A stretch of DNA of 39,432 nucleotides, taken from NCBI GenBank assembly GCA_947588845.1, contig CANQAR010000033.1, forward strand, positions 1-39,432. Direction: 5' to 3'. The translations under genes were made by a program, and so were the position numbers. Under the pieces are notes generated by a model that was not told where the DNA came from, made no database searches, and saw only the letters and a program-made list of their open reading frames with translations. Of this stretch, positions 1 through 8,336 are shown in pieces (position 1 is the stretch's first letter; each line of letters begins with the position of its first letter). This DNA is from an uncultured Lachnospiraceae bacterium (GTDB taxonomy: Bacteria; Bacillota; Clostridia; Lachnospirales; Lachnospiraceae).

Positions 1-60
1 GAAGAAAGAACAGCAGAAAAAGATTTCCCGCAGGCCTCTGCCAGGCAAGGGGCGGAGGGA

Positions 61-96
61 ATACAAAAAATACAAAAAATACAAAAAATACAAAAC
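61..96. repeat. 9-bp tandem repeat, four units
   Basis: Four consecutive copies of ATACAAAAA (the last one ends in C) lie upstream of the first gene. The tract is AT-rich and sits where the 5' leader or promoter of that gene would be. It is a simple slippage-prone repeat; no function is claimed. Confidence 0.8.
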
Positions 97-138
97 AGAA
101 GCTGAGGAAATAAAAAGATAGAAAAGGAGATGAAGAAT

Positions 139-948
139 ATGAAGAAGACATGGAACGTGATGGGGAAAATGGCAGTTTGTTCGTTTGCAGCGGCGATGAT
201 GGTGATGATCGGTACAGGGTCCGGAATGACCGCACACTCCGAGATGATTATAGACAGTGAAGAAGAAATCCAGGCAGTTCAGGAGATCGTTCCGGAGTCT
301 GAAAACCAGGACGTTTTACAGGCGGACGCCCCCGCGGCGGAGGTAATGCCGGAGATGCCGGAGGCGGGGGATGCACAGATCAATATGGCGGATATCGATG
401 TGTCAGATATCGTGGTGATTGAAGACAGCCTGATTCCGGGAGCGGCACTGCCGGATTTCGGGTTTGAAGCTTCAGAGGGAGAAGCGGAAGCGCCGGAGAT
501 GATGGAAGAGGCGGCGGACGCACAGGAAGAGGCTGTTCCGGAGGAAAATCCGGAGACATGTATTTCCGGAGTACTGACCTATGAAGATGATGAAGTGACG
601 GTCACGGTTTTCGCATCCGAGGCAGCACAGCTTCCGGCTGACACCGAGGTGAAGGTCAGCAGACTGGAAGAGGGAAGCGAGCAGTACGAGGCGGCGAAAG
701 AGGCGGCGCGTGCAAGCGTTGCGGCGGAAGAGAACGCAAGCTACGCTTTTTACGATGTAACGCTTGAGTCGGAAGGCCGGATTCTTGATGTAGCGGAAGG
801 GACCGTATCGGTACAGATGGAGTTCAAGACATCCGGCGACGCGAAGAAGGATGTAGTAAAGATCGAAGAGACAGAGAGCGGAAAAGTAGCCAGGAATGTG
901 ACGGATACGGCGGCTGAAAGAGCCAGCTCCGTGGCGCTTGATTACTAA
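139..948 (+). CDS. secreted acidic protein of unknown function
   Basis: About 269 residues. The start at 139 is preferred over the ATG at 130 because AAAAGGAG at 122-129 abuts 130 but lies 9 nt before 139. The N-terminus has a lysine pair and a hydrophobic run (AAAMMVMIGTG) typical of a signal peptide. Roughly residues 35-140 are Glu/Asp/Ala/Pro-rich and probably unstructured. The last third (from about CISGVLTYEDD) looks like a small beta domain of the kind repeated in large Lachnospiraceae surface proteins (pattern VTVTV..., YDVTL...G, GTVSVQM), but only one copy is present. There is no sortase motif or C-terminal membrane segment, so it is probably released. It could be a fragment of a larger surface protein. 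No neighbour suggests a role. Confidence 0.7.
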   Translation: MKKTWNVMGKMAVCSFAAAMMVMIGTGSGMTAHSEMIIDSEEEIQAVQEIVPESENQDVLQADAPAAEVMPEMPEAGDAQINMADIDVSDIVVIEDSLIPGAALPDFGFEASEGEAEAPEMMEEAADAQEEAVPEENPETCISGVLTYEDDEVTVTVFASEAAQLPADTEVKVSRLEEGSEQYEAAKEAARASVAAEENASYAFYDVTLESEGRILDVAEGTVSVQMEFKTSGDAKKDVVKIEETESGKVARNVTDTAAERASSVALDY

Positions 949-1112
949 AATAACTGAGTTCTTTGATGCAGGATTTATCAGGAAGAAAAAAGAAACAGCA
1001 GACAGATAAATTTTTTGACAGGATTCTGTGTTGACCGGATGGGATATCCGGAGGAATCAGTGCAGAGATCAGAGGCCGGCGGATTCAGAGAGAATATTCT
1101 GGATACGCCGGC

Positions 1113-1380
1113 TTTTGTGTCACAGGAAATTTCGCCCTGTGACACAAAAAGCCTCCGGCGGGATGCGCACGAGCGCGTGCATGGAAAATGCTGCTTTCGC
1201 AGCCGCGCTCGGCGCAAGAATGTGCCAAAGGCACATTCTTTATTCCGCAGGCCCAGGCATGAAACCAGCTGCTGGCGCAGCACCTGGGCCGCGCGGACGA
1301 GCAGGAGGGAAAAACCGCCCTCTGCTCGATTCACAGGAAATTCCCTCCTGTGACACAAAAAGCCTCCGGCAGGATGCGCA
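1113..1380. repeat. hairpin array between 49-nt direct repeats (includes repeat copy A)
   Basis: Two 49-nt copies (1121-1169 and 1332-1380, 45/49 identical, starting CACAGGAAATT) bracket a chain of hairpins. The hairpins are: TTTTGTGTCACAGG (1113-1126) with CCTGTGACACAAAA (1136-1149); GCTGC/GCAGC near 1190; AAGAATGTGCC (1216-1226) with its exact complement (1230-1240); GGCCCAGG/CCTGGGCC near 1250-1290 enclosing GCTGC/GCAGC; and GAGCAGGAGGG with CCCTCTGCTC near 1299-1327. The part from about 1242 to 1330 is repeat copy A, which recurs at 7787 and 10141. Long reading frames cross this stretch on both strands, but they have no ribosome binding sites and follow the repeats, so I do not call genes here. 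Confidence 0.8.
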
Positions 1381-1556
1381 GCTCGCAAAAAGGAAATTTC
1401 TGCTTTATAATGCTCTGCGGGCATGGATAAGATATAGAATTCAAGCATTGGATAGATAGAAAATATTGGAGTATGATACAGATACAGAAGGAAGCGCTTC
1501 GCGGCGAAGGCTTACGTTTCCGGCAAATAACAAAGACGCGGGTAAGGAGGAAAACA

Positions 1557-2696
1557 ATGAAGAATCTTGGATTTGGAATGATGAGACTGCCGGTGCTTTC
1601 CGGGCAGACGGACTTTGATTATGAGCAGCTGAATCAGATGGTGGATGAATTTCTTGCGCAGGGTTACACGTATTTTGACACAAGTTTTGTGTACCATGAG
1701 GGAAAGAGCGAAGAGGCGGTCAGAAAGGCGCTGGTGGAGCGTCATCCGCGCGAGACTTACACGGTTGCAACGAAGTTTCCGACATTCAACCTTGTTCCGG
1801 AAGAGCAGATTGAGTCCATTTTCGAGAGCCAGCTCTCTAATCTGGGGGTGGATTATATTGACTATTATCTGATTCATAATGTACAGAACGTATATTATGA
1901 CGGCGTGGACGGAAAAGGCGGAATCATAAAGACAACAAATCTTTTTGAGCATGCGAAGAAATGGAAAGAGGACGGAAAGATCCGCCACCTGGGATTTTCC
2001 TTCCATTCTTCTGCGGAGCTGTTGGACCGTGTACTGACGGACCATCCGGAAACAGAGTTTGTCCAGATCGCGCTGAATCCGATCGACTGGGACAGCGAAC
2101 TTGTACAGGCGCATGCATGCTATGATGTGATCCGCAAGCACGGAAAGAAAGTTGTGATCATGGAAGCGGTTAAGGGCGGCGGACTTGCGAAGCTGCCGGA
2201 AGAAGCGGAGGCCGTCTTAAAAGCGGTAAACCCGGATGCGTCCGTTGCTTCCTGGTCTCTGCGCTTCTGCCTGGAGAAGGAGGATGTGATCACGGTTCTC
2301 TCCGGTATGAGTACGCTGGAACAGATGAAGGATAATATCAGGACAAGCAATGAGGCGCAGCCTCTGTCTGAAAAGGAAAAGAGAGCCCTTGCAGAGGCAA
2401 TGAGGATTTATCGGGAAAGCGCGCCGATCAGGCAGAGTGAGGTTGACAAATATCAGGGACTTATGTATCATAATGTACCGGTGACAGCGATCCTTCAGGC
2501 CTACAGCATCTGCCAGATCCAGCCGGATCCAGGATTTTCGGATGACAACAACTATCTGAAAAATGCGTTTGCCGAGAAAGCGCATCTGGATTTCTTCAAG
2601 GGATTGCCGAAGCAGCAGGTGATCGCGGCTGACGGTACGGATATTACGGGTCTTGTGGAGACCGCTGTAAAATGGCTGACAGAAAATTCTTTCTGA
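1557..2696 (+). CDS. aldo/keto reductase
   Basis: 379 residues, NAD(P)H-dependent oxidoreductase of the aldo/keto reductase superfamily, probably cytoplasmic. The start at 1557 follows TAAGGAGG (1543-1550); the frame stays open further upstream but without a binding site. The catalytic tetrad is visible: Asp41 and Tyr46 (in FDTSFVYHEG), Lys73 (ATKFP) and His107 (YLIHN). The order and spacing are as expected for the TIM-barrel fold. The length fits the bacterial group that often carries a C-terminal 4Fe-4S segment, but no Cys-x2-Cys-x2-Cys cluster motif is seen; the tail instead ends in a segment of about 100 residues without cysteine clusters. The substrate is unknown. It stands alone, with a hairpin array upstream and a divergent-function gene downstream. 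Confidence 0.9.
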   Translation: MKNLGFGMMRLPVLSGQTDFDYEQLNQMVDEFLAQGYTYFDTSFVYHEGKSEEAVRKALVERHPRETYTVATKFPTFNLVPEEQIESIFESQLSNLGVDYIDYYLIHNVQNVYYDGVDGKGGIIKTTNLFEHAKKWKEDGKIRHLGFSFHSSAELLDRVLTDHPETEFVQIALNPIDWDSELVQAHACYDVIRKHGKKVVIMEAVKGGGLAKLPEEAEAVLKAVNPDASVASWSLRFCLEKEDVITVLSGMSTLEQMKDNIRTSNEAQPLSEKEKRALAEAMRIYRESAPIRQSEVDKYQGLMYHNVPVTAILQAYSICQIQPDPGFSDDNNYLKNAFAEKAHLDFFKGLPKQQVIAADGTDITGLVETAVKWLTENSF

Positions 2697-2839
2697 TACT
2701 GACAGACGGCAGCTGTGTGTGGACAGTAAGTTTATGATCTTTATGTACTGCGGAACCAGTTGGAAGTTTCTGTTTCGGGAAGAATGACGGCGAAACCCGT
2801 ACCATACACAATTCTTATAAAAGAAAGGATGGGAAAAGG

Positions 2840-4579
2840 ATGAAAAACAGAAGCTTTGCAAAGTATTTGCTGCTGTGCCTGACGCTCGGGCTTCTGCTGT
2901 GCGGTTACAAAAGCACAGGGTGTACAGTGACATTTGACGCCAACTGGGAGGACGGTGCAGCACTTGAAAGTCAGACGGTTGATGCCGGGCAGAAGGTGTC
3001 CGCGCCTGAATCGCCTGTCAGGGACGGATATCTCTTTCTCGGGTGGTTTCAGGATCCTGAACTTACGCAGCCATGGGATATGGATGAGGACACGGTTTTG
3101 GAAGACATGACCCTTTATGCGGGCTGGGAGCCCGATACGGAGGATACCGTCTCAGATGCCGGAAATGACAAGGACTTTTCCGCGCAGACACCGGACGAAC
3201 AGGAGAAGGCTTATGAGTACCGCTCCTTTTTCCTTCCGGCGCTGGACTGGTTCAGCCAGCCTTATGTGGGGGATCCTATGCCTTACTATGAAGATGGCGT
3301 CTATTACATCTATTATCTCAAGGAGGCTGGAGATTCCTTCCAGCATTCGGTTTATCTGGCCACCACAACAGACTTTGTGACCTATACGGAGTATGACGAT
3401 CCGATCCTGGAATCTTCGGAAGAGGAAGGCGCGCAGGACGGCTGGATCGGCACAGGGTCGGTGGTAAAGGTTGAGGACACCTATTATTTCTTCTATACGG
3501 GACATGCAGGTTCCGATTCTCTGGAATTTAAAGAGAAGATCATGGTAGCTGTGGGTGACAGCCCCACTTCCTTTGAAAAAAAGGAGGGCTGGGAGATCAC
3601 GCCGCCTGATGAGCTGGGACAGAAGAATGATTTCCGTGATCCGCAGGCTTATTACGATGCGGAAACGGGGAACATAACTCTGACGGTGACGGCGGCGCAG
3701 GACGGAACCGCACGTATCCTGAAATACACGCTCGGCGCGGATCTGGAGACATCCACCTATGACGGGATTATTTTCACCGATCCGGTAGGCGGATTCTGGA
3801 ATCTGGAGTGCAGCGATACCTTCCAGATTGGCGATACCTGGTATCTGACCTATTCCGCGCAGGACGACACCCTGTGGTACGCGACGTCCGACGAGCCTTA
3901 CGGTCCTTATGGGGAGCCGGTGAGACTGGACGGCAAGCTGTTTTACGCCGCAAAGCATGTGGAGGACGGAGAAAACGCCTACATGGTCGGCTGGGTGAGA
4001 CGGTCCGAGTCGCCTTCTTCCATGCAGGTTTCCGCGTGGGCGGGCAACCTGGCTGCTCAGAAACTGCTCCAGAGAGAGGACGGAACGCTTTACCTGGCGC
4101 CGGTGGATGCAGTCGTGGAAAGCTATTCGGTTCCGTGTGAACTTTCTGAAGAAGAGGTGCAGCTTTCCTCCGGGGTGGGAGAGCCTGTCGCCGATAATGA
4201 TGAGGTGTTCACCTGCCATGAAAGCTTTCTTCTTAGCGGCAGTTTTCAGTATGTCGGCAATGGTTCCTTCGGTATCAGCTTTGATTACAACGGAGATGAC
4301 GCAAAAAGAAAACAGATCTCCATCTCGCCTGAGGAAGGCAAGGTTCAGCTCCTGTTTAATAATGGAGAAACACTGATTACGGAGACTGCGGCGGAACTGA
4401 CGCCGGGTGAAAATTATACATTCACTTATATTCAGGAAGGATCCGCCGGTATCTTCTACATTGACGGCGTGGCGGCCCTTACCGTCCGGGTTTATGGGGC
4501 CAGCGGAAAGAGCATCCGGCTGTTCGCGGAGAGCAATGAGGTTCAGTTTAGCTCGCTGCGGGAGTATACGCGTTCCTGA
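2840..4579 (+). CDS. secreted GH32-type glycoside hydrolase with N-terminal InlB repeat
   Basis: 579 residues, start after AAAGGATGGGAAAAGG. The hydrophobic N-terminus (LLLCLTLGLLLCG) is a signal peptide; Cys21 lacks a small residue before it, so a lipid anchor is uncertain. Residues about 28-97 form one InlB/Listeria-Bacteroides repeat (FDANW ... GYLFLGWF ... LYAGW). Residues about 130-430 are a five-bladed propeller hydrolase with the GH32 triad pattern: Asp145 in GDPMPYY (nucleophile), Asp267 in FRDP, and Glu323 in LECSD (acid/base). Residues about 450-579 are a beta-sandwich typical of the GH32 C-terminal module. The family acts on fructans and sucrose-like substrates (invertase, levanase, inulinase). 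The actual substrate is not evident, and no sugar transporter lies beside it. Confidence 0.85.
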   Translation: MKNRSFAKYLLLCLTLGLLLCGYKSTGCTVTFDANWEDGAALESQTVDAGQKVSAPESPVRDGYLFLGWFQDPELTQPWDMDEDTVLEDMTLYAGWEPDTEDTVSDAGNDKDFSAQTPDEQEKAYEYRSFFLPALDWFSQPYVGDPMPYYEDGVYYIYYLKEAGDSFQHSVYLATTTDFVTYTEYDDPILESSEEEGAQDGWIGTGSVVKVEDTYYFFYTGHAGSDSLEFKEKIMVAVGDSPTSFEKKEGWEITPPDELGQKNDFRDPQAYYDAETGNITLTVTAAQDGTARILKYTLGADLETSTYDGIIFTDPVGGFWNLECSDTFQIGDTWYLTYSAQDDTLWYATSDEPYGPYGEPVRLDGKLFYAAKHVEDGENAYMVGWVRRSESPSSMQVSAWAGNLAAQKLLQREDGTLYLAPVDAVVESYSVPCELSEEEVQLSSGVGEPVADNDEVFTCHESFLLSGSFQYVGNGSFGISFDYNGDDAKRKQISISPEEGKVQLLFNNGETLITETAAELTPGENYTFTYIQEGSAGIFYIDGVAALTVRVYGASGKSIRLFAESNEVQFSSLREYTRS

Positions 4580-4775
4580 AAGTATCCTAAGCCGGGAAGT
4601 TCATTTTTGCGGGCAAAGAAACCGGGAGGAGGTCATATTTGCAGGAGCGTTTGACGGCGCAGAACGTCTGGCGGATGTACGGTAATCAAAAAACAGATGA
4701 AACATGTTCTGGCTGTATATGAAACGGGTCGGAATCCCTGTGGAGGTTCCGGCCCAAAAAAATTATTATTATCTG
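4580..4775. other. intergenic stretch without recognisable gene
   Basis: Between the glycosidase and the MITE-like copy I see no coding frame with a binding site and no clear terminator. Open frames running through here are continuations without start signals. Confidence 0.5.
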
Positions 4776-4844
4776 ATTACAGCTCACGCCTCAACTGAAT
4801 TTGAGGTAATTTCTGCGCATTTTGCGCGGGAAGCGAGCTGTAAT
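4776..4844. mobile_element. MITE-like repeat, short copy
   Basis: A 69-bp segment bounded by a perfect 10-bp terminal inverted repeat, ATTACAGCTC (4776-4785) and GAGCTGTAAT (4835-4844). Its first 32 bases match the first 32 bases of the 108-bp element at 28077 at 25 positions (shared pieces include TTACAG, CCTC and CTGAATT). No flanking target duplication is evident. The promoter of the next gene lies just downstream. Confidence 0.5.
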
Positions 4845-4870
4845 TTTTTGTGCAGCAAAGGCTATAATTG

Positions 4871-4879
4871 TGTTATGAT
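4871..4879 (+). promoter_or_regulatory. possible extended -10 promoter element
   Basis: TGTTATGAT fits the TGn-TATnAT extended -10 pattern and lies about 45 bases before the oxidoreductase start. A second TATAAT is at 4863-4868. Neither has a convincing -35 hexamer. Confidence 0.35.
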
Positions 4880-4922
4880 AAAAAGAAATGACGGGAAATG
4901 TACAGGAACAGGAGGAAAACAG

Positions 4923-5915
4923 ATGAAGGAAATCAGGCTGGGGACAATCGGTTCGGGAGTGATTGTACATTCCGTGCTGGATGGTGTAAAGGCGACGGAT
5001 GGAATACGGCTTGCGGCGGTATATTCCAGGAGCAGGGAAAAAGGGGAAACTCTCGCGAAGGAATATGGGGCGTCAAAGGTGTACACAGATATGGAGGAGT
5101 TTCTGCAGGATGAGGAGATAAATTTTGTTTATATAGCCACGCCTAACCTGCTTCACTATGAGCAGACAAAAAAGGCGCTTCTCGCGGGGAAAAATGTGAT
5201 CTGTGAAAAACCTTTCTGTACAAAGGTACAGCAGGCGGAGGAGCTTGTCGCGCTCGCAAAGGAGAGAGGGCTTTTTCTGGTTGACGCGGTTCCGACGGCT
5301 TTTCTTCCGAACCTGGAGGTTTTAAGGAGAGAACTTCCGAAAATCGGAAAGATCCGTCTGGTGCAGGGAAACTACAGCCAGTATTCCAGCCGCTATGATC
5401 TGCTGAAGAAGGGGGAAGTCCCCAACATTTTTAATCCAGAATACGCGGGCGGATGCCTGATGGATATTAACTTTTATAATATCTATCTGAATGTAGCACT
5501 TTTTGGGAAGCCACAGTCAGCAGTATATTATCCGAATATTTATCCGGGACTTCTCGATACTTCCGGTATCGTGGTGATGCAGTACGACGGATTTGTCAGC
5601 GAGTCCGCCGGAGCGAAGGACACCTGGGGCGTTAATTTTTTCCAGATTGAAGGAGAAGATGGATATATCTACGTCAGGGACGGGAGCAATGGACTTGCGC
5701 AGATTGAGGTTGTTACGAGGACTTCAGCAGAAACGCTCAATGAGCAGGAGAATCCGGATCGGTGGTTTTACGAAGTACAGAACCTGACGAAGCTTGTTCT
5801 GCGTGACGATTACGACGCCGTTTATCGGAGGCTGGACACCATGCTTATCGTTATGGAAGTGCTGGAGACGGTCAGGAAAGAGGCGGGGATCTTTTTCCCG
5901 GGGGATTTGCGGTAA
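4923..5915 (+). CDS. Gfo/Idh/MocA family oxidoreductase
   Basis: 330 residues. The start at 4923 follows ACAGGAGGAAAACAG; the frame is open a further 73 codons upstream but lacks family sequence there. Residues 1-120 form the NAD(P)-binding Rossmann fold (GTIGSG at 7-12; YIATPNLLHYEQ). The family signature ECEKP-like segment is present as CEKPFCTK, with the catalytic lysine Lys96. The C-terminal alpha/beta domain contains YAGGCLMDINFYN, matching the conserved GG..D...Y segment. Members oxidise or reduce sugars, inositols or related polyols in the cytoplasm. Nothing next to it fixes the substrate; the upstream extracellular glycosidase could be linked by theme only. Confidence 0.9.
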   Translation: MKEIRLGTIGSGVIVHSVLDGVKATDGIRLAAVYSRSREKGETLAKEYGASKVYTDMEEFLQDEEINFVYIATPNLLHYEQTKKALLAGKNVICEKPFCTKVQQAEELVALAKERGLFLVDAVPTAFLPNLEVLRRELPKIGKIRLVQGNYSQYSSRYDLLKKGEVPNIFNPEYAGGCLMDINFYNIYLNVALFGKPQSAVYYPNIYPGLLDTSGIVVMQYDGFVSESAGAKDTWGVNFFQIEGEDGYIYVRDGSNGLAQIEVVTRTSAETLNEQENPDRWFYEVQNLTKLVLRDDYDAVYRRLDTMLIVMEVLETVRKEAGIFFPGDLR

Positions 5916-5960
5916 ATGATGCAAACTGATTTATAAAAAGTTCGGGGAGGTGCGCGGCTT

Positions 5961-7649
5961 ATGAAGAAAAAGCTTCCGGTCGGTGTCGATCTTTTTGATA
6001 AACTGATTGAGCGAGGCTATTATTATCTGGACAAAACATTGTTTATAAAAACGCTGGTTGAGACATGCGGCGATGTGAACTTGTTTACGCGCCCCCGCCG
6101 TTTCGGAAAAACGCTGAATATGAGCATGCTGAAAACGTTTTTTGAGATCGGATCGGATCCTTCGCTTTTTGACGGGCTGGCGATCAGCCGGGAGCAGGAA
6201 ATCTGCGAATCATATCAGGGAAAATATCCAGTAATCTTTCTTTCTATGAAAGGGGTGGAGGGAAATAATTTTGAGGAAGCTCTTGGGTGGATGCGGATTC
6301 AGATTTCCCGCGAATGCAAAAGGCTGGAAGAAAGAAACGGAAGCTTTGCCTGCTCGGAAGATGACAGGGAGCTTTTGGACAAATATGTAAAAAGGACTGA
6401 GACGGACATTGAGCTGGCGGCCAGTCTGGGAATTCTGGCGAGGATGCTCCGGCAGCATTACGGACGCAGGGTGATCGTGCTCCTTGATGAGTATGATGTT
6501 CCGCTGGATAAGGCGAACAGCTGTGGATATTATGACGAGATGGTTCGGTTTCTGCGAGGTTTTTTGGGAGAAGTGTTCAAGACAAATCCGGATCTGTATT
6601 TTGCGGTTGTGACCGGCTGTCTGCGCATTTCGAAGGAGAGCATTTTTACGGGGATCAATAATCTGAAAATTGACACGATCTCTGACGTCCGCTACGATGA
6701 GTATTTTGGGTTTACGGACGCGGATGTGAAGAAGCTGCTTTCAGACTATAGCCTGGCGGAAGCTTTTGATGATGTAAAAAAGTGGTATGACGGTTATCAT
6801 TTTGGAAACGAGGATGTTTACTGCCCCTGGGATGTGATCAGCCACTGCGACAGGCTGCTCCAGGTACCGGGGGCTAAACCGGAACTATACTGGGATAACA
6901 GCAGTTCAAACCAGCTGGTGCGTCGATTTATCGACCTGGCGGACGCGGCGGACCGAAAAGATCTTGAGCGTCTGATTGCGGGCGATACTCTGGAAAAGAA
7001 ACTGGTGATGAATCTGACCTATGATGATCTGGATAAAAAGGAACTGCTCTGGAGCGTTCTGTATCAGACAGGGTATCTGACGCTGGAGAGCGGGAGCAGG
7101 CCGGTGCAGCGAGGTGTTGTGCGTTTTGTTATTCCGAATCGGGAGATCAGAGAAATATTTATTGAGAAAATACAGGACTGGTTTGCGGAAAAAGTGGGCC
7201 AGGGCGGAGAAGAACTTTCAGAGTTATACCACGCGCTGGAAAATGGGGACGCAGCAGTCGCGGAGAATATTCTGAACAGACAGCTGCGGGCATCGATCAG
7301 CTATTATGACAGTTATGAGGGATTTTACCATGGATTCCTTCTTGGACTATTGAAAGGGAAGCAGGACTGGATGGTTCTTTCCAACCGGGAATCTGGAAAT
7401 GGCAGGAGTGATATCCTCATAGAGTGCGCGGATGGCGTCAGAGGAATGATCGTGGAGGTGAAGCGCGCGAAGACCGGGGACGGGCTTCTGTCAGCCTGCG
7501 ATGAAGCACTGAGACAGGTGACGGAAAATTCCTATGCGGAAGCACTATATGAAGAGGGATTTGCGGAAGTGCGGGCGTATGGAATTGCGTTTTACAGAAA
7601 AAGCTGCCGGGTGCGCGCGGTTTTGCTGGAGGATGCGGGAAGCAGATAA
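5961..7649 (+). CDS. AAA-ATPase-like protein with C-terminal PD-(D/E)XK domain
   Basis: 562 residues, start after GGGGAGG. Residues 1-270 match the AAA-ATPase-like family common in Bacteroides and Clostridia: the opening YYLDKT, a Walker A variant RPRRFGKT (44-51), and Walker B VLLDEYD (about 172-179). The last 130 residues contain a PD-(D/E)XK nuclease-like core: RSDILIE followed by VEVKRA, giving the D ... E-x-K pattern. The family is usually present in many copies per genome and its role is not settled; suggestions in the literature are DNA processing or defence. It is monocistronic here, ending at a strong terminator. The length is normal and nothing is missing. Confidence 0.85.
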   Translation: MKKKLPVGVDLFDKLIERGYYYLDKTLFIKTLVETCGDVNLFTRPRRFGKTLNMSMLKTFFEIGSDPSLFDGLAISREQEICESYQGKYPVIFLSMKGVEGNNFEEALGWMRIQISRECKRLEERNGSFACSEDDRELLDKYVKRTETDIELAASLGILARMLRQHYGRRVIVLLDEYDVPLDKANSCGYYDEMVRFLRGFLGEVFKTNPDLYFAVVTGCLRISKESIFTGINNLKIDTISDVRYDEYFGFTDADVKKLLSDYSLAEAFDDVKKWYDGYHFGNEDVYCPWDVISHCDRLLQVPGAKPELYWDNSSSNQLVRRFIDLADAADRKDLERLIAGDTLEKKLVMNLTYDDLDKKELLWSVLYQTGYLTLESGSRPVQRGVVRFVIPNREIREIFIEKIQDWFAEKVGQGGEELSELYHALENGDAAVAENILNRQLRASISYYDSYEGFYHGFLLGLLKGKQDWMVLSNRESGNGRSDILIECADGVRGMIVEVKRAKTGDGLLSACDEALRQVTENSYAEALYEEGFAEVRAYGIAFYRKSCRVRAVLLEDAGSR

Positions 7650-7738
7650 TACTGGTGTGGAGCGGCGGCAGGGCAGGAGACAGATTATTACTGGATATTC
7701 AGTGTTGTTGAGTGTCTATGTATGTGGGGATTGGAAGG

Positions 7739-7782
7739 AAAAATCAGGAGAAAGGCTTTTGACGGCCCATCCTGATTTTTTT
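7739..7782 (+). terminator. rho-independent terminator
   Basis: AAAAATCAGGA (7739-7749) pairs perfectly with TCCTGATTTTT (7770-7780), and Ts continue to 7782. The A-run on the left makes it usable from both strands. It closes the AAA-ATPase-like gene. Confidence 0.8.
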
Positions 7783-7786
7783 GTGT

Positions 7787-7878
7787 TTATGCGCAGGCAC
7801 GCATATGGAAGTCAGCCGCAGATGCAGCATGCGGGCCGCGCAGACGAGCAGGAGGAAAAAAGTGTATTCTGCTCGATT
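7787..7878. repeat. intergenic hairpin repeat, copy C (diverged)
   Basis: Shares GCGCAGGC, GCGGGCCGCGCAGACGAGCAGGAGG and the terminal CTGCTCGATT block with copies A (1242) and B (10141). The inner hairpin is weaker here: only GAGCAG/CTGCTC still pairs in the second arm. The repeat ends a few bases before the -35 box of the GntR promoter. Confidence 0.75.
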
Positions 7879-7883
7879 AGGTA

Positions 7884-7912
7884 TTGACAATAGCGGCATA
7901 ACCGTATATACT
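7884..7912 (+). promoter_or_regulatory. promoter of the GntR/ABC operon
   Basis: A perfect TTGACA (7884-7889) and TATACT (7907-7912) are separated by 17 bp. This is a strong vegetative promoter, predicted to start near 7919, 45 bases before the GntR gene. Confidence 0.85.
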
Positions 7913-7931
7913 GTACTTATCAAACAAGTAC
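7913..7931. promoter_or_regulatory. probable GntR operator
   Basis: GTACTT (7913-7918) and AAGTAC (7926-7931) form an exact inverted repeat with a 7-nt spacer covering the predicted transcription start. This position suits repression by the product of the first gene, as is usual for YtrA-type regulators; this is inference. Confidence 0.65.
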
Positions 7932-7964
7932 GCATATAACGGAAAGTACGAAAGGAGTGAATGG

Positions 7965-8336
7965 ATGGAGATAATCATAAGCAACAGCAGCGGCAAGCCG
8001 ATCTACGAGCAGATCTGTATACAGATCAAAAATCTGATTATGAATGGAACGTTATCCGCCGGGGAAGCGCTGCCGTCCATGAGAGCATTGGCAAAGGACC
8101 TTCATATCAGTGTGATCACTGTCCAGAGGGCTTATGAAGACCTGACGCGCGACGGTTTTATCGAGACAGTGTCCGGAAAAGGAAGCTTTGTCGCTGCCCC
8201 GAATCGGGAGTTTATTCAGGAAGAACAGCTGCGCGTGGCGGAGGAACTGCTTCAGAAAGCCGCGGAGATCGGCAGGGCGCACGGCATCAGCTATGAACAG
8301 CTGGCAGGCATTCTGAAATTATTTTATGAAGAGTAA
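7965..8336 (+). CDS. GntR family regulator, YtrA subfamily
   Basis: 123 residues. The start at 7965 is 7 nt after AAAGGAG (7951-7957). Residues about 10-75 are the winged helix-turn-helix of GntR (ALPSMRALAKDLHISVITVQRAYEDL ... GKGSFVA). The remaining 45 residues form a short helical tail, as in the YtrA group, which lacks a large effector domain and dimerises through this tail. YtrA-type regulators repress ABC transporter operons and respond to cell-envelope stress or small molecules. It is the first gene of an operon with an ABC ATPase and permease, behind a strong promoter whose start site is covered by a palindrome. Confidence 0.92.
   Translation: MEIIISNSSGKPIYEQICIQIKNLIMNGTLSAGEALPSMRALAKDLHISVITVQRAYEDLTRDGFIETVSGKGSFVAAPNREFIQEEQLRVAEELLQKAAEIGRAHGISYEQLAGILKLFYEE

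Noticed and set aside
978-1459. Long overlapping frames on both strands (112-156 codons)
   Set aside because: They follow the hairpin repeats, have no binding sites, and three phases are open at once, which is typical of GC-biased repeat DNA rather than genes.
3152-4219. 355-codon minus-strand frame
   Set aside because: Antisense to the GH32-type gene; no binding site or recognisable domain.
7534-7887. 117-codon frame continuing past the AAA-ATPase-like gene
   Set aside because: Overlaps the end of that gene, then crosses a terminator and repeat copy C.
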